DNA from: Grammothele lineata
Taxonomy: Eukaryota; Basidiomycota; Agaricomycetes; Polyporales; Polyporaceae
Length of the DNA: 64,000 nucleotides
Direction of reading: 5' to 3'
Assembly (NCBI GenBank): GCA_002150815.3
Contig: NDFF03000169.1
Span: forward strand, 1 to 64,000
Shown here piece after piece: positions 32,106 to 45,300 of the stretch. The stretch's first letter is position 1; every line of letters begins with the position of its first letter. A model generated the notes under the pieces. It had not been told where the DNA came from and searched no databases. It saw nothing but the letters and a program-made list of their open reading frames with translations. The position numbers and the translations under genes were made by a program.

Positions 32106-33249
32106 TCTCGACGAGATATACACGCGTGCGGGCGCGTCGCGCGAGAAGACGCGGGGTGCTGAGGGGGCAGGAGGAGGGCAGGCGGTCGCAGAAGTACGAA
32201 CACGCTACCGCAGCACCATGGGTCTCGAGCCCTGGGCGTGTCGCAACGTGTGCGTGTGCGTGTGCGCCGGAACGTCATCCATATGGTCTCCACGCATGCT
32301 CTTTGTGGGCGACCACGTCTAGTAAAGTTAGCACGGGAGGTGTGTGGCCAGATCGAGATCGAACGTAGGGGTACGACTTCTCTCGGCTAGTAGTGCGTGG
32401 TACAAATTGTGTTACCCTGTCGGTCGTCGAGGGTCCTGCTGTGTGAGCTGACAAGCGATGCAGGACGAGGAGGCGTCGCGGGAGGAGGTTCTAGTGCGAT
32501 CATGCGATCGTGCGGCGAGGGTGCGAATGCCGAGGAATCCGAGACGAAAAGGAAAAGAAGCGTATGATCAGGGAGATATACCGAACGATACGCACGCCAG
32601 ACCTCAGAGTTCATAGAGCTACTGCTCCGGCCAGCCGTTCATATGTTCAAAGCTTGCCGATGGGCCACTTTCAACGAACTTGAAGCGTTCAAGATCAGGA
32701 GGGACGCAGCCCAACGGGCGTCAACCTCATCGCTCAGGTCAGATACCCGACGGCCGAGCAATATCCGCATCTTCACGTGATGTCCAAAATTTCCTCGCGC
32801 ACGGGCCACCCCCGACGGGTATATAGGCCGCTTGCTGGCATTGCGGTTTCCTCAGAACATACTCAGCTAGGATCTATTTTATAGGTACTAACTCGAGTCT
32901 CGCATGTTTACACATGCCACATCCTTCATGTCTAGTCGATGACACCCGCCCTCCCTCGTATAACCGAGAACATGGCCGCCTCCGGCGGTCTCGAGGACGT
33001 TTGGTTCGTGCTGGACGCGCGCTGCTTGCAGCCGTGGACGCGCGAACCAGCGAGGAGAGGACACGTCTGATAGACTTCTTTATGTACTTGGTTTTGTAGT
33101 TGTTCTCAATGCTATATTGTTATGATCACATCTCCGTGTGATGCTTGTTTGGAAAGGTCAAAGCAAGCGTCTGACTCGTTGCAAAAGATGTCCAGTCTGC
33201 AGTCACCAGCAAAGCCCAATAATGATATGTATGCAAGGATGTATGTGCA
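32106..33249. other. Intergenic upstream of the coiled-coil gene
   Basis: Holds the promoter of the minus-strand coiled-coil gene and the 3' flank of MED14. A plus-strand TATATAGG at 32820-32827 has no convincing gene behind it; only ORFs of about 60 codons or less follow. Confidence 0.4.
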
Positions 33250-36200
33250 CTATGTCATTGCGGGCGTCCCTCGTCCCGGCCCCAACTTCGCCTGCACCCG
33301 CTCGTGCACCATCCGCCCAATCATCCTCACCGCTGCAACATCGCACACAACACCAACATCAATCGACGCGAACTGGCCCCGCACGCCCTGCGCAACTGCA
33401 GCCTTGACCGCGTCCGCGACGATCGCTTTGAAGTCCGGGATGGGCTGCAAGCCCACGAGATGCGCCCACGGATCCCTCTTCGCCGCCGCTACCGCTCCCG
33501 CACCCTTCTTCCCGCCTGCAGCGGTGCCGAGCCCAGGCGCGTCCTCACAGAAGGTATGTGAGGCATCGAGCACAGCGACTCGCGAGCCAGACATGAGTCG
33601 GAAGTCAAGCGCGTGCCGGAGGTCGCCGTAGAGGACGCGGAACCAGCCCGCGCTCTTCGCGAACGTGTCGAGTGGGGGGCCGCCCGCGCGTGCTGCCGCG
33701 GCGCGGATCTCCTCGAGCTCGGCCGCGACAGGGAGCGTCGCGCGGAGAAGGGAGACGAGTCTGTGCAGTGCGGCTGAGAGCTTGCCGTGTGTGAGGAGGG
33801 CGCAGAAGAACGGCTCGGCGTCTTCGTGCGGGTTCGTGAGTGGGGCGGGGGCGTCGATTTGCATCGCGTTCGGGTCGTCGGAGTCGGGGTGGACGCGGGA
33901 GAAGCGGAGGTGGTAGGAGGAGCGGTTTGATGAGAGCTCGTCGGTACAGGTGAGCGAGACGGAGTAGTCGCCCGAGTAGGTGAACTCGACCGTCTGGAGG
34001 TCGAACGAGATGAGCTTGACGTCTGTCCAGAGGTACTTGCTCGACATCTGTGCGACTGAGGACGGAGAAAAGCGTGTCAGAACACCTGGGTCAACAAACC
34101 CTGCTCGCCAGACGCACCTTCGCGCGCGACTACGACCATCTTCGACACCCTCGCCCACTCCTCCAAGAACTCATCGACACACTTGTCCACATTGTCTGAC
34201 AAAAAGCTGACGATCGCCTCCCGGGTATCGTATATGATCCGCTTCGAGGGCCTGATCACCGTGCTCCCACTTGCCCGCTTCCCCACCGGCTGCTGCACGT
34301 ACTTGAGCTTCACGCACGTCACCACCTTCGCGTCGCCCTCGCTCGACCACCAGTTGAGCGGGATCACGCGGATGTTCGGCATCGCGGCCTCCGCTGCCGG
34401 CGCCCCCGACAGGATGTCCGCCGACTGTACGCACAGCGCTGGGATCGTCCGTGCCAGTGGCGATTGTACTGGTCCGAGCTCGCCCGTCGTGCTGGTGTGC
34501 AGCGTCGAGTTGACGTGCGTGAACGGGATTCGGCGCATCCGGAACTGCTGCTCGACTTTCTGGTATGCGACCCGAGCACTAGGAGGATAAGTCAGCTTGA
34601 GGCGCTCTATCACCGTAAGATAAACTCCACGTACCAGCAGTACGCGTACAGCTCCCTGAGCACGTTCGTCTCCAGCCTGAAGTTCGTCGGATACGGCTCC
34701 CCCGCCGGCCCGCGCATACCGCGCCCGTCCTCGCGCTTCCGCTTCATGCCCGCGACAGGCTCCGGCCCCGCACCAGTCTCGATGGCGACGTCGTCGCCGT
34801 GTATGCGCCGGACGTTCAGCCAGCCGATCTCGGCCATTTCCAGGTCGTTTTTCACCGAGCCCGCGACGTCCTCGACGCGGATTAGCGCGTACCGGAAGTC
34901 CTGGTCGGTGATGACGAGCACGAGGTAGTGGGAGGGGAAGTTGCCGAGCTGCACGTAGAGCGTGCCCTGCGCGTCCGGCCCGAGTTTCTTCAGCTCTGCA
35001 AGCCCAGACCATGAACGCGATGTGATGAGTACGGCGTGGTAGAACGTTGAATCGTCAAAACTGACCGTCAAGCGAAAAGTTGCGCGCGCGGAAGCTCTGC
35101 AGGCCGAGATATTGCACCTTCTGTTCCGCCAGGTCCGTGATAGTCTGCGCATCGCGTTAGGATTCCACTTCCCATTCTTGCAAGCACGATCACTCACTGT
35201 TATTCGCAAGCCAACCAACGCCTGAGGAAGCATGTACGGGAAGTCGTTCAACTTATCGGTGATGATAGCGAAGCGCGGTCCACGCCCGGCTGCCGCGAGA
35301 TCACCAGTGTCTCGTAGGGTTAGTCGGCCTGTCCGAGGATCGACCGTCACAATGACGACCTCGTCCGCGCACAAGTGTATGCGGAGCGACGGAGCACCCT
35401 CTGGAGGCACGAAACCAGTCAGCAGACACGTGGTTGAGCATACTCGGCGCAATTCTCACCATTCGACGCGAACATGACTTCGCCCGGCTGCGAGAAGACG
35501 TTGCGCGTTTGTTGTAGCTGCGCCTGGAAGAACTTCATGACGCCCTCCGTGTGACGTCGGATGACCTTCCTCAGTAGACTCTCGAGGTCGAGATCATCCG
35601 GATCCTGCGGACGACCGGTCAGTCGTGCCCATCACCCACATCACTGCGGCTACGTACTAGCTGCAGCTGCTCCGGTGGGATGTACATGTCCGCCAGAGCC
35701 GGCGTGACACCGAGAGCACCGTTCTCGGGCTCCCACCGGACGTCGAAGCGCATGTGCTCGACATCGTCAGACGGACGCGAGGTTCCAAGCCGTGACCGCG
35801 ATTGGAGCTCGGCTAGTACACGCGCTTTAGGGGAGCGCATCGCGTTGCGCCCGGTCTTTTCCTTGACTTGGACGATGGAGATGATGAGCCTGCCGCCCAG
35901 AAGGGGAAGCTGTTTTTGTTGCTGTCGATTCCGCTGGTTCGGTGGTGGGGGCTTCCGGACCCAGTACTTCACGATCATTGTTTGCCGGTTGTTCGTCATC
36001 TCGACAGACATGAACTCGGCCCAGCCTAATGAGCGCATGCGCTCAGCCTGTGCAAGAATATGTCAGTAAACATTATTGCTCGTAGAGACGGTACGATTTA
36101 CCTGATACCAGAGGATTTCAAGCTGATACGCCAGCGACATCATTTCTGCATTGTTCGTGAGAGACGCGCCCAGAGAGAGACATCGTGGGAGACATACGGA

Positions 36201-37597
36201 GAAAGTTGAACACGCGAACCAAAGGCGCGTCAACCATACCTTCCGGCAACTGTGGTCGCGGAGGAAGTTCCACGCCCGGGGGTGGCGGCTCATCAGGCGC
36301 AAGATAGAAACCGAGACGTGCATCCGCCTCGTCTGTTATGTTGCGCTTGAGCGCGCCCGTCGGTGTCCGAGGAAACTCTGTTCGATGTCAGACGATGCCT
36401 CAAACGAGACTCTAGGAGTCTGTACCTTGCATCCCAGTCTGGTCACCGCCGACGGTGAATAGGAATGTCACGTTCACAAAGAACCAACCATCGTTCTGGC
36501 GCGCGCCGCGGAGACAGAGAGACAGCTCAAACAACTTCGGCGCGGTGAAATATACGCGGCCGGAACCTGGGACGATATGTTGGCGCCAAGGACAGCGAGT
36601 TCGATTTAGAACGTACCTATTCGATACTGTGACATCTCATACGGAACAACTTCCGACATCCGGAGACGATATCGCATAGCATCCTCGATATCGGCGAAGG
36701 TCTTAGAGACCTCGTCGTCCGTTAATGGTGTTGGAGGAACAAGGGCCTCCTAGAGATACCACGGTAGTAGCAACGCGAACCGTGGGATTGCAAACAGAAA
36801 TGTATGCACCTTGATACATGTGGGTAATCGCCGGTACGAACCGGTGGTGAGTACATCCAAAGACGTCAGAAGGTCGTGATTTCGTAGCCTGCCGAGCGGC
36901 ACATCAGCCACGACGCGTCCTCGACGTCTCCACGACACGCTGCACACGACTCAAAGGCCCTTCCAGATGCCTCGAGCTCCGTCCCATAGCAGCACGCGTG
37001 ACTCGGAACAAAGAAACGCACCGTGCAGGATCCAAGCTGTCTCTCCCAAACTTCAGTCCAAGCATCGCATCTTCAAACTGCCTATTCTGATCCATGAGGA
37101 ATGCCGTGATGTTCTGCATACACACATCAGCACACAACCGGCGCACAAGCATGCGGCAGGGGGGCGTACCATGGCCTTCTGGACCACGCCCGCATCGCGG
37201 GACCACTTGGCTATCGCATAGACTTTCACGACCTGACGCTTCATCTTGACGACCCAGTCAGCAACAACGCGCTTCCGCGCAGTGTCGGACATGTTTGGCA
37301 TGCTAATGAAAAACAAAAAGGACGACGGAGAATGTGGGCCTGCGTTGAGACAGCGAATCCCGGTTCTGCAACACATCCGGATACGCACGTTTCAGCCATC
37401 TCGACCAGCTCCGCGTACATGGTCTGCACCAGGCGCGATACGAGCTCTCCCAGAGGCACCTGTCCGTCCATGACCATCGGGAGCTCCCGCTCAAGGTCTT
37501 CGAGCGTGGGTTCGCCGTGCGCCAGGAAGTCGCCATTGTGTTGTGGGGGGTAGGGGGTGACGCCATTCAGAGCGTGGCCGTTCACGGCCGGTTCCAT
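33250..37597 (-). CDS. MED14: Mediator complex subunit 14
   Basis: Fifteen exons on the minus strand: 37597-37389, 37302-37170, 37113-37022, 36888-36810, 36749-36617, 36566-36426, 36377-36240, 36145-36102, 36047-35658, 35604-35460, 35400-35198, 35144-35066, 34995-34635, 34578-34118, 34055-33250; 1137 residues, all phases fit. MED14 is the backbone of Mediator that joins head, middle and tail and carries activator signals to RNA polymerase II in the nucleus. The N-terminal ~170 residues are the conserved Med14 domain: LGELVSRLVQTMYAELVEMAE, KRVVADWVVKMKRQVVKVYAI, then HDLLTSLDVLTTGSYRRLP. Later blocks include GSGRVYFTAPKLFELSLCLRG and a KRKRED basic stretch near residue 700. ATG 37597 (MEPAVNGHALNG) was chosen; an upstream in-frame ATG at 37753 gives a GC-rich extension unlike coding sequence. 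Confidence 0.9.
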
Positions 37598-38735
37598 CGG
37601 AGGCGCGATGTGTGTGGCGGTTATATCATCGACAAGGAGAAGTAGGATGGGGGGTGCAGCCCGCGCAGGGGCGGAGGGGCGGGGGCGGAGGCGGAGGCGG
37701 AGAGAGGAGAGAGAGGGAGGAGGCAAGGTACAAGACGCGAAATTACGCGCCACCCCGCGCGGTGTCAGTACTCAGGCGCCCGGCATGAACATGGCGGTGG
37801 CTGTGACCGAGGGCCTCGCCGGGGCCGCTCAGCTTCTCAGATATCCGCATTCTCCGAAGCCAACCAAATCCATCCAGAGTTCCGACTTCGTGATCTGCGG
37901 TCTCGGACATGGTCGTGGATGTCAAAGTGCAGCTCGTATACTGAGCTTTGCCTGAACACTGCGACCGGATGATATCGAAAATCGAGATATTCGATTAAGT
38001 GGCTGAGCCTCCGGTGATCAATAGACTCGGACAAGACATGGTCAAAGCCTATGGCAGAGTGCTGTACGCAATAACTGATTTCTGTGTGTAGCTAGAGATA
38101 CAGAGTCCGAATGAGAGGTGCAAAGTGCGGGTCGTAGGGAGTGTGGTATCGTTGAGTGCGAGTATAGTATACGCCGCGTAGTACGCCGCGCCAATGAATA
38201 CAAGATGAAAATCGAACTACCCATTAATATGTCCCATCCTTGCAAAGTACCACAGGCACGGTTCTAAGCTGGCGTATCTCCGCCGTTCACATCTCCCGAG
38301 GGTTGTCGGGCACACCTGAAGCTCGAGGCACCAAGCAGGGGCCCGTTGTCGTACTGGCAACAGAGCCATCACCGTCGTGCAGAACCCACGTAACAGGCGG
38401 GCAACGCGCTCTTCCGGCCGCCTTGGCGCGAACATCAACCAGCAACCCGCCGCCGCGTGCCTCAAAAACGCCGTCGTGGAGAAGACGCGACGCGAGGGCA
38501 GGAACGGAAACCGGGTCTGATGGCCTGACGGTGCAACGCCGACGGGGCAGACTCATCTGGGGGGAGGGGGGGGGGGGGGGGTTCGTTTCAGCGATCAGCT
38601 GAACGCGCATGGTCGACACGAGAACGCACCTGCACGACGCGAGTTCGGACACTACGCCCAAGAAGGCTTAATAAGTACGTACTCGGACTACGAAGGTCCG
38701 GTCCCCAGCGCGAAACAGACGAGCACGCGCGGCGT
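37598..38735. other. Intergenic, contains a 16-nt poly-G run
   Basis: MED14 promoter side and 3' flank of the next minus-strand gene. The run of G at 38566-38581 is a likely site of length variation or sequencing error. No gene seen. Confidence 0.45.
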
Positions 38736-40319
38736 TCAGCGGAGCATGCGCAACTGCTGCACGACGACGATCGAGTCCTGCGTCAGCCGCTTGCCGTTCT
38801 TCTCCATCACCCACTTGCGCGTGAACGCGCTCGGCATCGGCTTTGGCGAGTCCACGGTCGACTGGTCTGGGGACGACGACGATGGTGGGGCGAACGGCGC
38901 TGGCTCCGGCTCTAGCTTGCGCTGCTTGGGATGTCCTTCCAGCGCCCGCTCGGACCTTGCGCGAGCCCGCTCCTTCTCCAGCTTCTGACGCGCGCTCTCC
39001 GAGATCTGAGGGCGCCAGATTGTGTCGGGGTCGAGGACCACAGGGCGTCTGTTAGAAGAGGCGAGCGCGTCGCGGGGCCGCGACGGCTCGCGCGGACGGG
39101 GAGAGTCCTTCACCACCGGGGGCGGGCCCATGTCGTCCTGCTGCCACCCGACGCTGTCCTGGCGAGCCGGCCACGCCGCGTACGGGTGCGGATTGTAAAC
39201 GGCAGACCGATCTGACTCCGCGCTGCCCTTACGCACAGCGCGCGGGGCGGGCATGGGTTGGGGTGAGGGAACGGGCGGCAAGGGTGGGCTGCGGCGCGGA
39301 GTGTCCTCAGTTTGCTCCCCGCCGTCCTCCTTGCGAGGCTTGGCACGACGAGCGCTGAGAGCCCGTGCGAGACCCGAACGTGGTGGCGTCGGCGAGCGCA
39401 CCGGCTGAGACGGAGGCGAGTCGGGCTCGCCCATGTCGAGGAAGGGCCGATCTGGGTTGGCTACGACGAGCACCGGGCGCTCTCTGACTCGCGACCCGTC
39501 CTTCTCCTTCTCGGAACGGCGGCGCACGACGGGCGCAGAGTACGGCGGCGAGACGGGAGATGGGGGGAACGTTGCGGTCGCAGTTGTGTGCTCTGTTACG
39601 TGCTTCAGCTGTGGACCCGTGGCGTGGTGGCGCGTGCTCTGGGGGCGCGCGGGCGCGGACTGGGGCGTCGAAGGCGTGCTCGGCCGCCCTGAGGACATGG
39701 TGGCGTTGGCTAAGGTAGCTGCGGATGCGGGTACAGACCTCCCTGTCGGTGGGGCCGAGGGTGCCTGCGTGGGCCTGGGGGCGGGCCGGAAGACGGACTG
39801 TTCGCGAGGCGGAATATAGTCCGAGGTAGGAAGCTGGTCCAGTGTTGGAAGGCGTGGTGGAGGTGACGCGCGCGAGGATTTGGATGGCGCGTGCGCAACA
39901 TCGCCGGAGCGAGGTAAGGGAGGCGGCTTCACTATCCCCGTGGACGCGCTGCGGGAATGAGTGCGGGCGGGAGGAGCAATAACGAACGGCTCCGACGAGT
40001 TCGCGGATGCATGGATGGGGATCGGGACGCGCGAGTTGCTGCGCGAATGGGACTGAGTGCGCGCCCGCACACTGGGGTTGGTTGAGGACGGAGTAGGGCC
40101 AACCCCGCGCGGGTGGGAAGCCGGGTCGCCAGCGACGGAATCAAGAGGGTCTGGCAGCCTTGGGCGAGGAGGACGCGCATCATCTGCGGACCGAGAGTTT
40201 GGGGACACGACGACATCCTGGGGCGGATAGTGGAGGCTCCAATCCATCGGGGAAGCCAACGAAGCCTGCACTGGCAAGTGCGGCGGAGGAGGGGCCGTGG
40301 CTGGAACGTTGTTAAACAT
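38736..40319 (-). CDS. Proline/serine-rich disordered protein, function unknown
   Basis: Single exon, 527 residues from ATG 40319 (MFNNVPATAPPPPHL); the frame is open slightly further upstream but only through a non-ATG codon. Nearly all of it is low complexity: SRSNSR, polyproline and PxxP-like motifs (PLPPVP, PPLPR) that could bind SH3 domains. A basic/acidic helix (KLEKERARARSERALE) lies near residue 460. The last 30 residues, with RKWVMEKNGKRLTQD and VVQQLRMLR, look ordered and are the best candidate for a conserved motif. No membrane segment or signal peptide. I cannot assign a family. Confidence 0.7.
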   Translation of the reverse strand: MFNNVPATAPPPPHLPVQASLASPMDWSLHYPPQDVVVSPNSRSADDARPPRPRLPDPLDSVAGDPASHPRGVGPTPSSTNPSVRARTQSHSRSNSRVPIPIHASANSSEPFVIAPPARTHSRSASTGIVKPPPLPRSGDVAHAPSKSSRASPPPRLPTLDQLPTSDYIPPREQSVFRPAPRPTQAPSAPPTGRSVPASAATLANATMSSGRPSTPSTPQSAPARPQSTRHHATGPQLKHVTEHTTATATFPPSPVSPPYSAPVVRRRSEKEKDGSRVRERPVLVVANPDRPFLDMGEPDSPPSQPVRSPTPPRSGLARALSARRAKPRKEDGGEQTEDTPRRSPPLPPVPSPQPMPAPRAVRKGSAESDRSAVYNPHPYAAWPARQDSVGWQQDDMGPPPVVKDSPRPREPSRPRDALASSNRRPVVLDPDTIWRPQISESARQKLEKERARARSERALEGHPKQRKLEPEPAPFAPPSSSSPDQSTVDSPKPMPSAFTRKWVMEKNGKRLTQDSIVVVQQLRMLR

Positions 40320-42302
40320 GCTGAGATGTCGATTGGGCGTGTTCGCGATATACAAGGAATGGTAATGAGAGGAAGCCTGCTCCTAGATCGAAAATGTGCA
40401 AGAAACAAGTGCAGTGAACAGCGAAGGGGGCAGCGCGGAAAGAGTAGAGTGGGCTTGGCTGGACTCGCCGTTTAGATATATCGTTTGAGAGGGTCGAGTG
40501 TCGCCTCGTCTGGGGCTCGACAAACTTCATCCTCCCCGGGAGAGACATGATGCAGAACATTCTGATCCGTGGTCGAACGCGACGTCGCGATGACGATGGC
40601 ATGCACGACTGCCCAATGTGGACGGCGTTGCACCGCTTGGAGACCTTGGTTCGCGCGCCTCGCCGTTTCGCGGCGTTTGGGCTGATGAGATCACCTCGGC
40701 GCGAGATCGGCTGCACCGATAGCCGCGTCCGCAGGCACACTCCCGCCTCATCCTTGGTTCCATCCTGCCTTCAGCCTCCGCACCGGCCTCTCAAACCGCC
40801 TTTCCGGATCTCTCAGCTCCTTAATCTCGTGCTGACCATGCACACGACCACCCCAGCGCAACCGTCGACACCCAGAATGGTCGCTTACCACCGCCCAGCT
40901 TGCAACCAGATATAAAGGTCTCCGAATCGTTCGCATTGTAGGCTTCAATTGCCCGCATGCCAACATACCCAATGTCCCGATGTCGTTCCCTATTCAATGA
41001 CACGTCATAAAGCGCACCACTGCGCACAAGATGGTGCGCCCAGACGCACCTGGCCGCCTTGGCAGTTGCCCCGATCTCGGTCAACGGTTGGTCAACGGAG
41101 CCGCCACGGCTTACGGCTATGTACGGCCCGTTTCCGGCGGTCGCCACGATTATCTACGCGTCGTTCCCGGAAGGCTTAGCGTCGCGCCAAATTCACCAGC
41201 GGTTCGCCTTCAACTTGAAGCTTTGAAGGCCCGACGCGCTTGTCCAACCTAGGTTGCCCAGGGTTGCCCTCACGATACGCGTCGCGCAAGGTGGGGACAC
41301 CGGTCCCTGCTCCACCGGTACCGCTCAACCCCGGGTTGGAGTCGGAATCCGGTACGTGGAAACTTCGGCGGGCCGCGTGGGGACCGCACTTGCGCCTACC
41401 ATTCGTGCCGGTCTCAGAACTTCGTGCATCATAGCCAAGAGGCGCAACCGGCATAGGACAACAGATAGGATTGTGTCGACGTTATGAAAGATGAAGGCGA
41501 TACGACTCTCACACGCAGAAAAAAGGGATGTAGGGAAAGGTTCTGTTGCCGGGTAAAACTCGACGTATGCCGGAATTGCGGTCTGAGGCCGCTTACTCGC
41601 GCGCCGACGCCATGAGCGCGCCTTGGAGTTACCTCGGTCCTCGGGTGACGGTATAACCACCACCCTCATACCTGCTGCGGACCGCACGGCCTCCAGAGCA
41701 GATCAAATGTCGGCGGGCGCGGATTATAGATAGGTATAAGCAGCTAAGTAAATACCCGCAGGTGTGTGATTAGCACGCTCGCGGTGTGAAGGCGTGTAAG
41801 TGGCTGTACAAGCTGCGTCGTGTTCAAAATCGCAACGGGGCAAGTCGACAGTCCCCACGCACATGCACGCAGGTCTCCACCGCGACCAGATAGGGACCGT
41901 TGCGTCCTAATCCACGCGGGGATGCATCGGTCGCTGAATGGGGCGATACGTAACTAGGCACAGTCCAGGGGGGGAAGACGACCGGGGGCCGTCGAGGAGC
42001 ACTGATGTCGACGTCGACGGTCGAACGCAGTGCGCAATCACCGAATGTTTCCGCAGCACAGTCGAGATCTGGACAAGGCGTCATGTGCGTGGTTCATGAA
42101 AAGGTTTACACGAGTAGGGGAGGTATACAACATCCGCAAGCCGGGCAACCCAACCAATATAACGATGCTGAAGTCAAATGTATCGTACTGTATATGTAAC
42201 CGCAAGAATGCATAACGCGATAGCGCATGATGAGGATAGCCATAGATAAATATATGCATAGTTTGGGCGTGAGCGGCGTCTTCCCAAGAGTCCAAATCGA
42301 GC
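40320..42302. other. Long intergenic stretch without a supported gene
   Basis: About 2 kb. Short frames on both strands without domains. The left end is the promoter of the Pro/Ser-rich gene. No transposon ends or tRNA seen. Confidence 0.5.
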
Positions 42303-45300
42303 TCATGTGGGAGGCCAAGAGTGCATGACTGGGTCCGGCGTGTACCAGCCGACCCATGTCGACTGGAAATACGCCGCCAAGGTGCAGCTCGCGCTCGTCC
42401 ACGCATCTGCAACGGCGCCGCGCAGCCCGGCGCGTTGCAGGCTGTCGAACATAGAAAACATGGACCAGTGCGGGCAGCTGGGTATCGTGTGAGGGGTGGT
42501 ATCGGGGTGAAGTAGGTAAATGTAAAGCTCCGGGTAGAACGAGTCGTAATATGTCGTCAGGAATATCTTCTTCGCCTGCACGAAAGAGTACCTGCCATGA
42601 ATTATCGTAAGTAATGGGAATCTCGGTAGTATGGGTGACATACCTGTACATAAGGCCCAGCAATAGCAGTTGAAACAGTAGAAACCACGCAACGGAGCGC
42701 CAACTAAACATACTCCGGATAGCCTGTGCTTCCCTGCCGCCGATGGACTGATTGGACACATACGTCACAGTAAGCGCCCATTCACAATGACTACACGAGC
42801 AACTCACCAAGGGAACAGTTCCATTCCCGATCTTGCCGCCAAAGAACGAGAACTTGCCCTTCAACTTGCCCTCCGAGGCCTGCGCCTGCTGGAGCGTCTT
42901 CTGGATCTTAGACCGCGCGCGAGCGGCAGCCGCGCACTGCTCCTGCAAAGCCGCATACGCGCGTTCGTCAAAAACGGCTCCTCCTTCGATCGACCTAAAC
43001 ACGAGGGAAATGGGAAAGGGGGGGGGGGGGGAAGTGGGGATCAGAACAAGACGGTACCTTGCTACGCGCGCGCAACGCGTACCTGTCAGCGTCGCTCAGC
43101 TCGAGGCGCATGTCCGAGAGCGTGTCGCGCATGCGCGTGAGCGCCTCGCGGCGCGTGAGCGGTGCTAAGTCGAACGAGTCGTCGTCCGCGGCGGGCGGCG
43201 GCGGGGTCGGCTCCTCTTCGATCTCGCGGCCCATGGCGTCCACGACGCGGACCGCGCTCCGGCTGCGGGGCGTGGCGGAGGATGACCCACGGGCGTCTCT
43301 GCGTGGGGTTGCGGGTGTCGCGGGCTCCGGCGGAGGGGTGAGCGTGGGGAATACTTCGCGAGGCTCTTCCTTCGGAGTAGCTTGTGATGGCTCGGGCTCC
43401 GTCTGCTCCCTTCCGTAGGCATCTAGGACGCGAATGCCGGGCGACTTCTTGCGAATACGGTCGCGCATAGATGGGGGTGTCGGGGGCGGCTCAATGGACG
43501 ACTCGACCGTGATCACGGACATGGACGCTTCGCCATTGTGTTGCTTGCCTCCATCGTGCGCGTCCTTACTATCATCACCTGGGGAGCGTTCGACGGCACC
43601 CTCAGAGGCAGTCTCCGATTCGATGTCGAACCGGACCTTGAGCAGGCTTCCGCGTCTGCGTCCCGCAGTACTCGGCGGCGCAGGCGTGTTGACCCACCCG
43701 CCAGGTGGCGCTGGTGTCTGCGCGGGAAGAGAGGTCGCCCGCGAAAGCGTCGAGGGCGGCGTCGCCAACCCGCTGTCTGAACTGGTATCCGCCGCGGGCG
43801 GCGCCGACCCTGCCTGCTCCACAGGCTCCTTGCCGGACTGCCTGGCAGGAGCGGGAGTGGCCAGCCACGCCCCTGGCGGGCGAGGCGTCTTGAGCGAGGT
43901 AAGATCGGCCTGGAGGTCCCGGCTCTGAGTCAACGGCGTATGCATTTGCTCGCCCTCGTCGTCCGACGACGGCGGTCCCGGGAGATCGGGCATGCCTCGT
44001 GGGGGCGGCGGTGTCTCGAACTCCGCCTTAGGCGTGTGGAACTGCGGGCGCCTAGGCGGCGTTTGGAGGCTGAACATCGGGGTCGCATCTGCGGCGGGTG
44101 GTGTAAGAGGGGGTGACGCGAGTGGAGATTCGGGCCGCATATGAGCCTCCTGTGCTGGCGGTGAGCGGACATCCAGCGACTCAGCCGAAGAATCCTGCGC
44201 AGGAGTTGTCTCCAACGGCGCAAGTGGTATAGGTTTCACGGTGGGTGTAGTCGAAACTAATTTGGATTCGTCTTCACTCGCTGCAGAGCGTCGACGTGAA
44301 CTCCATGACCTGTGCGCTCGATAAGCAGGTTGCTTACCGGAAGACAGGCCATGTTCGTCGTGTTCGTCAGGGACATCATTAGGGCCCACGAGCGGCACTG
44401 GCGGGAGGTCGTCGTCGCCGCTGATCTCGATTCGCGGGGGTATCGAGCCCACTGAGTCAGCGAACTCTGTCAAACTTCTTCTATGGCTCTTTTTCTCCGC
44501 ATGGGAAGAAGTGGAAGAAGACGGGCCCGTCAAACTCTTCTTGGGGGACCGAACTGGAATATGGCTGGGTTTCGCGGTGGTAGCTGCGAGTGAGGCTCTA
44601 CTAGACGGCCTCGGGGCAGGCTTCTGCGGCGTCTCGTGTTCGAGCTCCAACGGTGGAAGCTCCATCTTGTGCTGCGGGAAGGACCATCCGAATCGGGTAC
44701 GGAATGTCGTCTGAGAGGGTTCAGGGGTCGTAGTTTTCGGCGTCGGGGGGACGGGGGATTTTGGGCGCGTATGAGAAGAGGAAGTGGACGCATGAGGCAT
44801 TGGCGACCTAGGCCGCGGTATTCGATCTCCAACAGGAGATTTGCTCCGTACGTTTGGAGAAGGTGCCGTTAAGCTTTGTCGGTGAGCGGTGCTATTCGTT
44901 CGACTTCGAGGGGTAGTAGTTGGGGGATGGGGTGGGGTATGCGTGGGAGAACCGGGGCGGGAGTGCGGTAGCGGCGAGAGCGATCTTCGATGGTGCAAGT
45001 GCCAGTCAGGACGAGGGGAGTTCCAGTTGCGCTCACGCAGATGCTCAACCTCGTGCTCGATCTCGTCCTCCACATCCTTCCCGGAAATAGACCCTGTGGG
45101 GGAACCTGGCCTTGAACTCGAGACTGAACTCGCAGAACCATGTCGATGCAAAGTAGGCGAGAGGTAGGATGTGGCAGACTCGGGGCGAGACGGCGTGCTT
45201 ATGGTGCGAACACGCTCGCTCTTGTTGAGACTCAGGCTGGAAGAAGAGCGGTGGAGCTTGGGATGAGGACGATTCCATTCCCGCTCGCGCTCTTTATTGT

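Noticed and set aside
32820..33099. Plus-strand TATATAGG followed by short ORFs
   Set aside because: ORFs are about 60 codons or less, Arg-rich and without family features.
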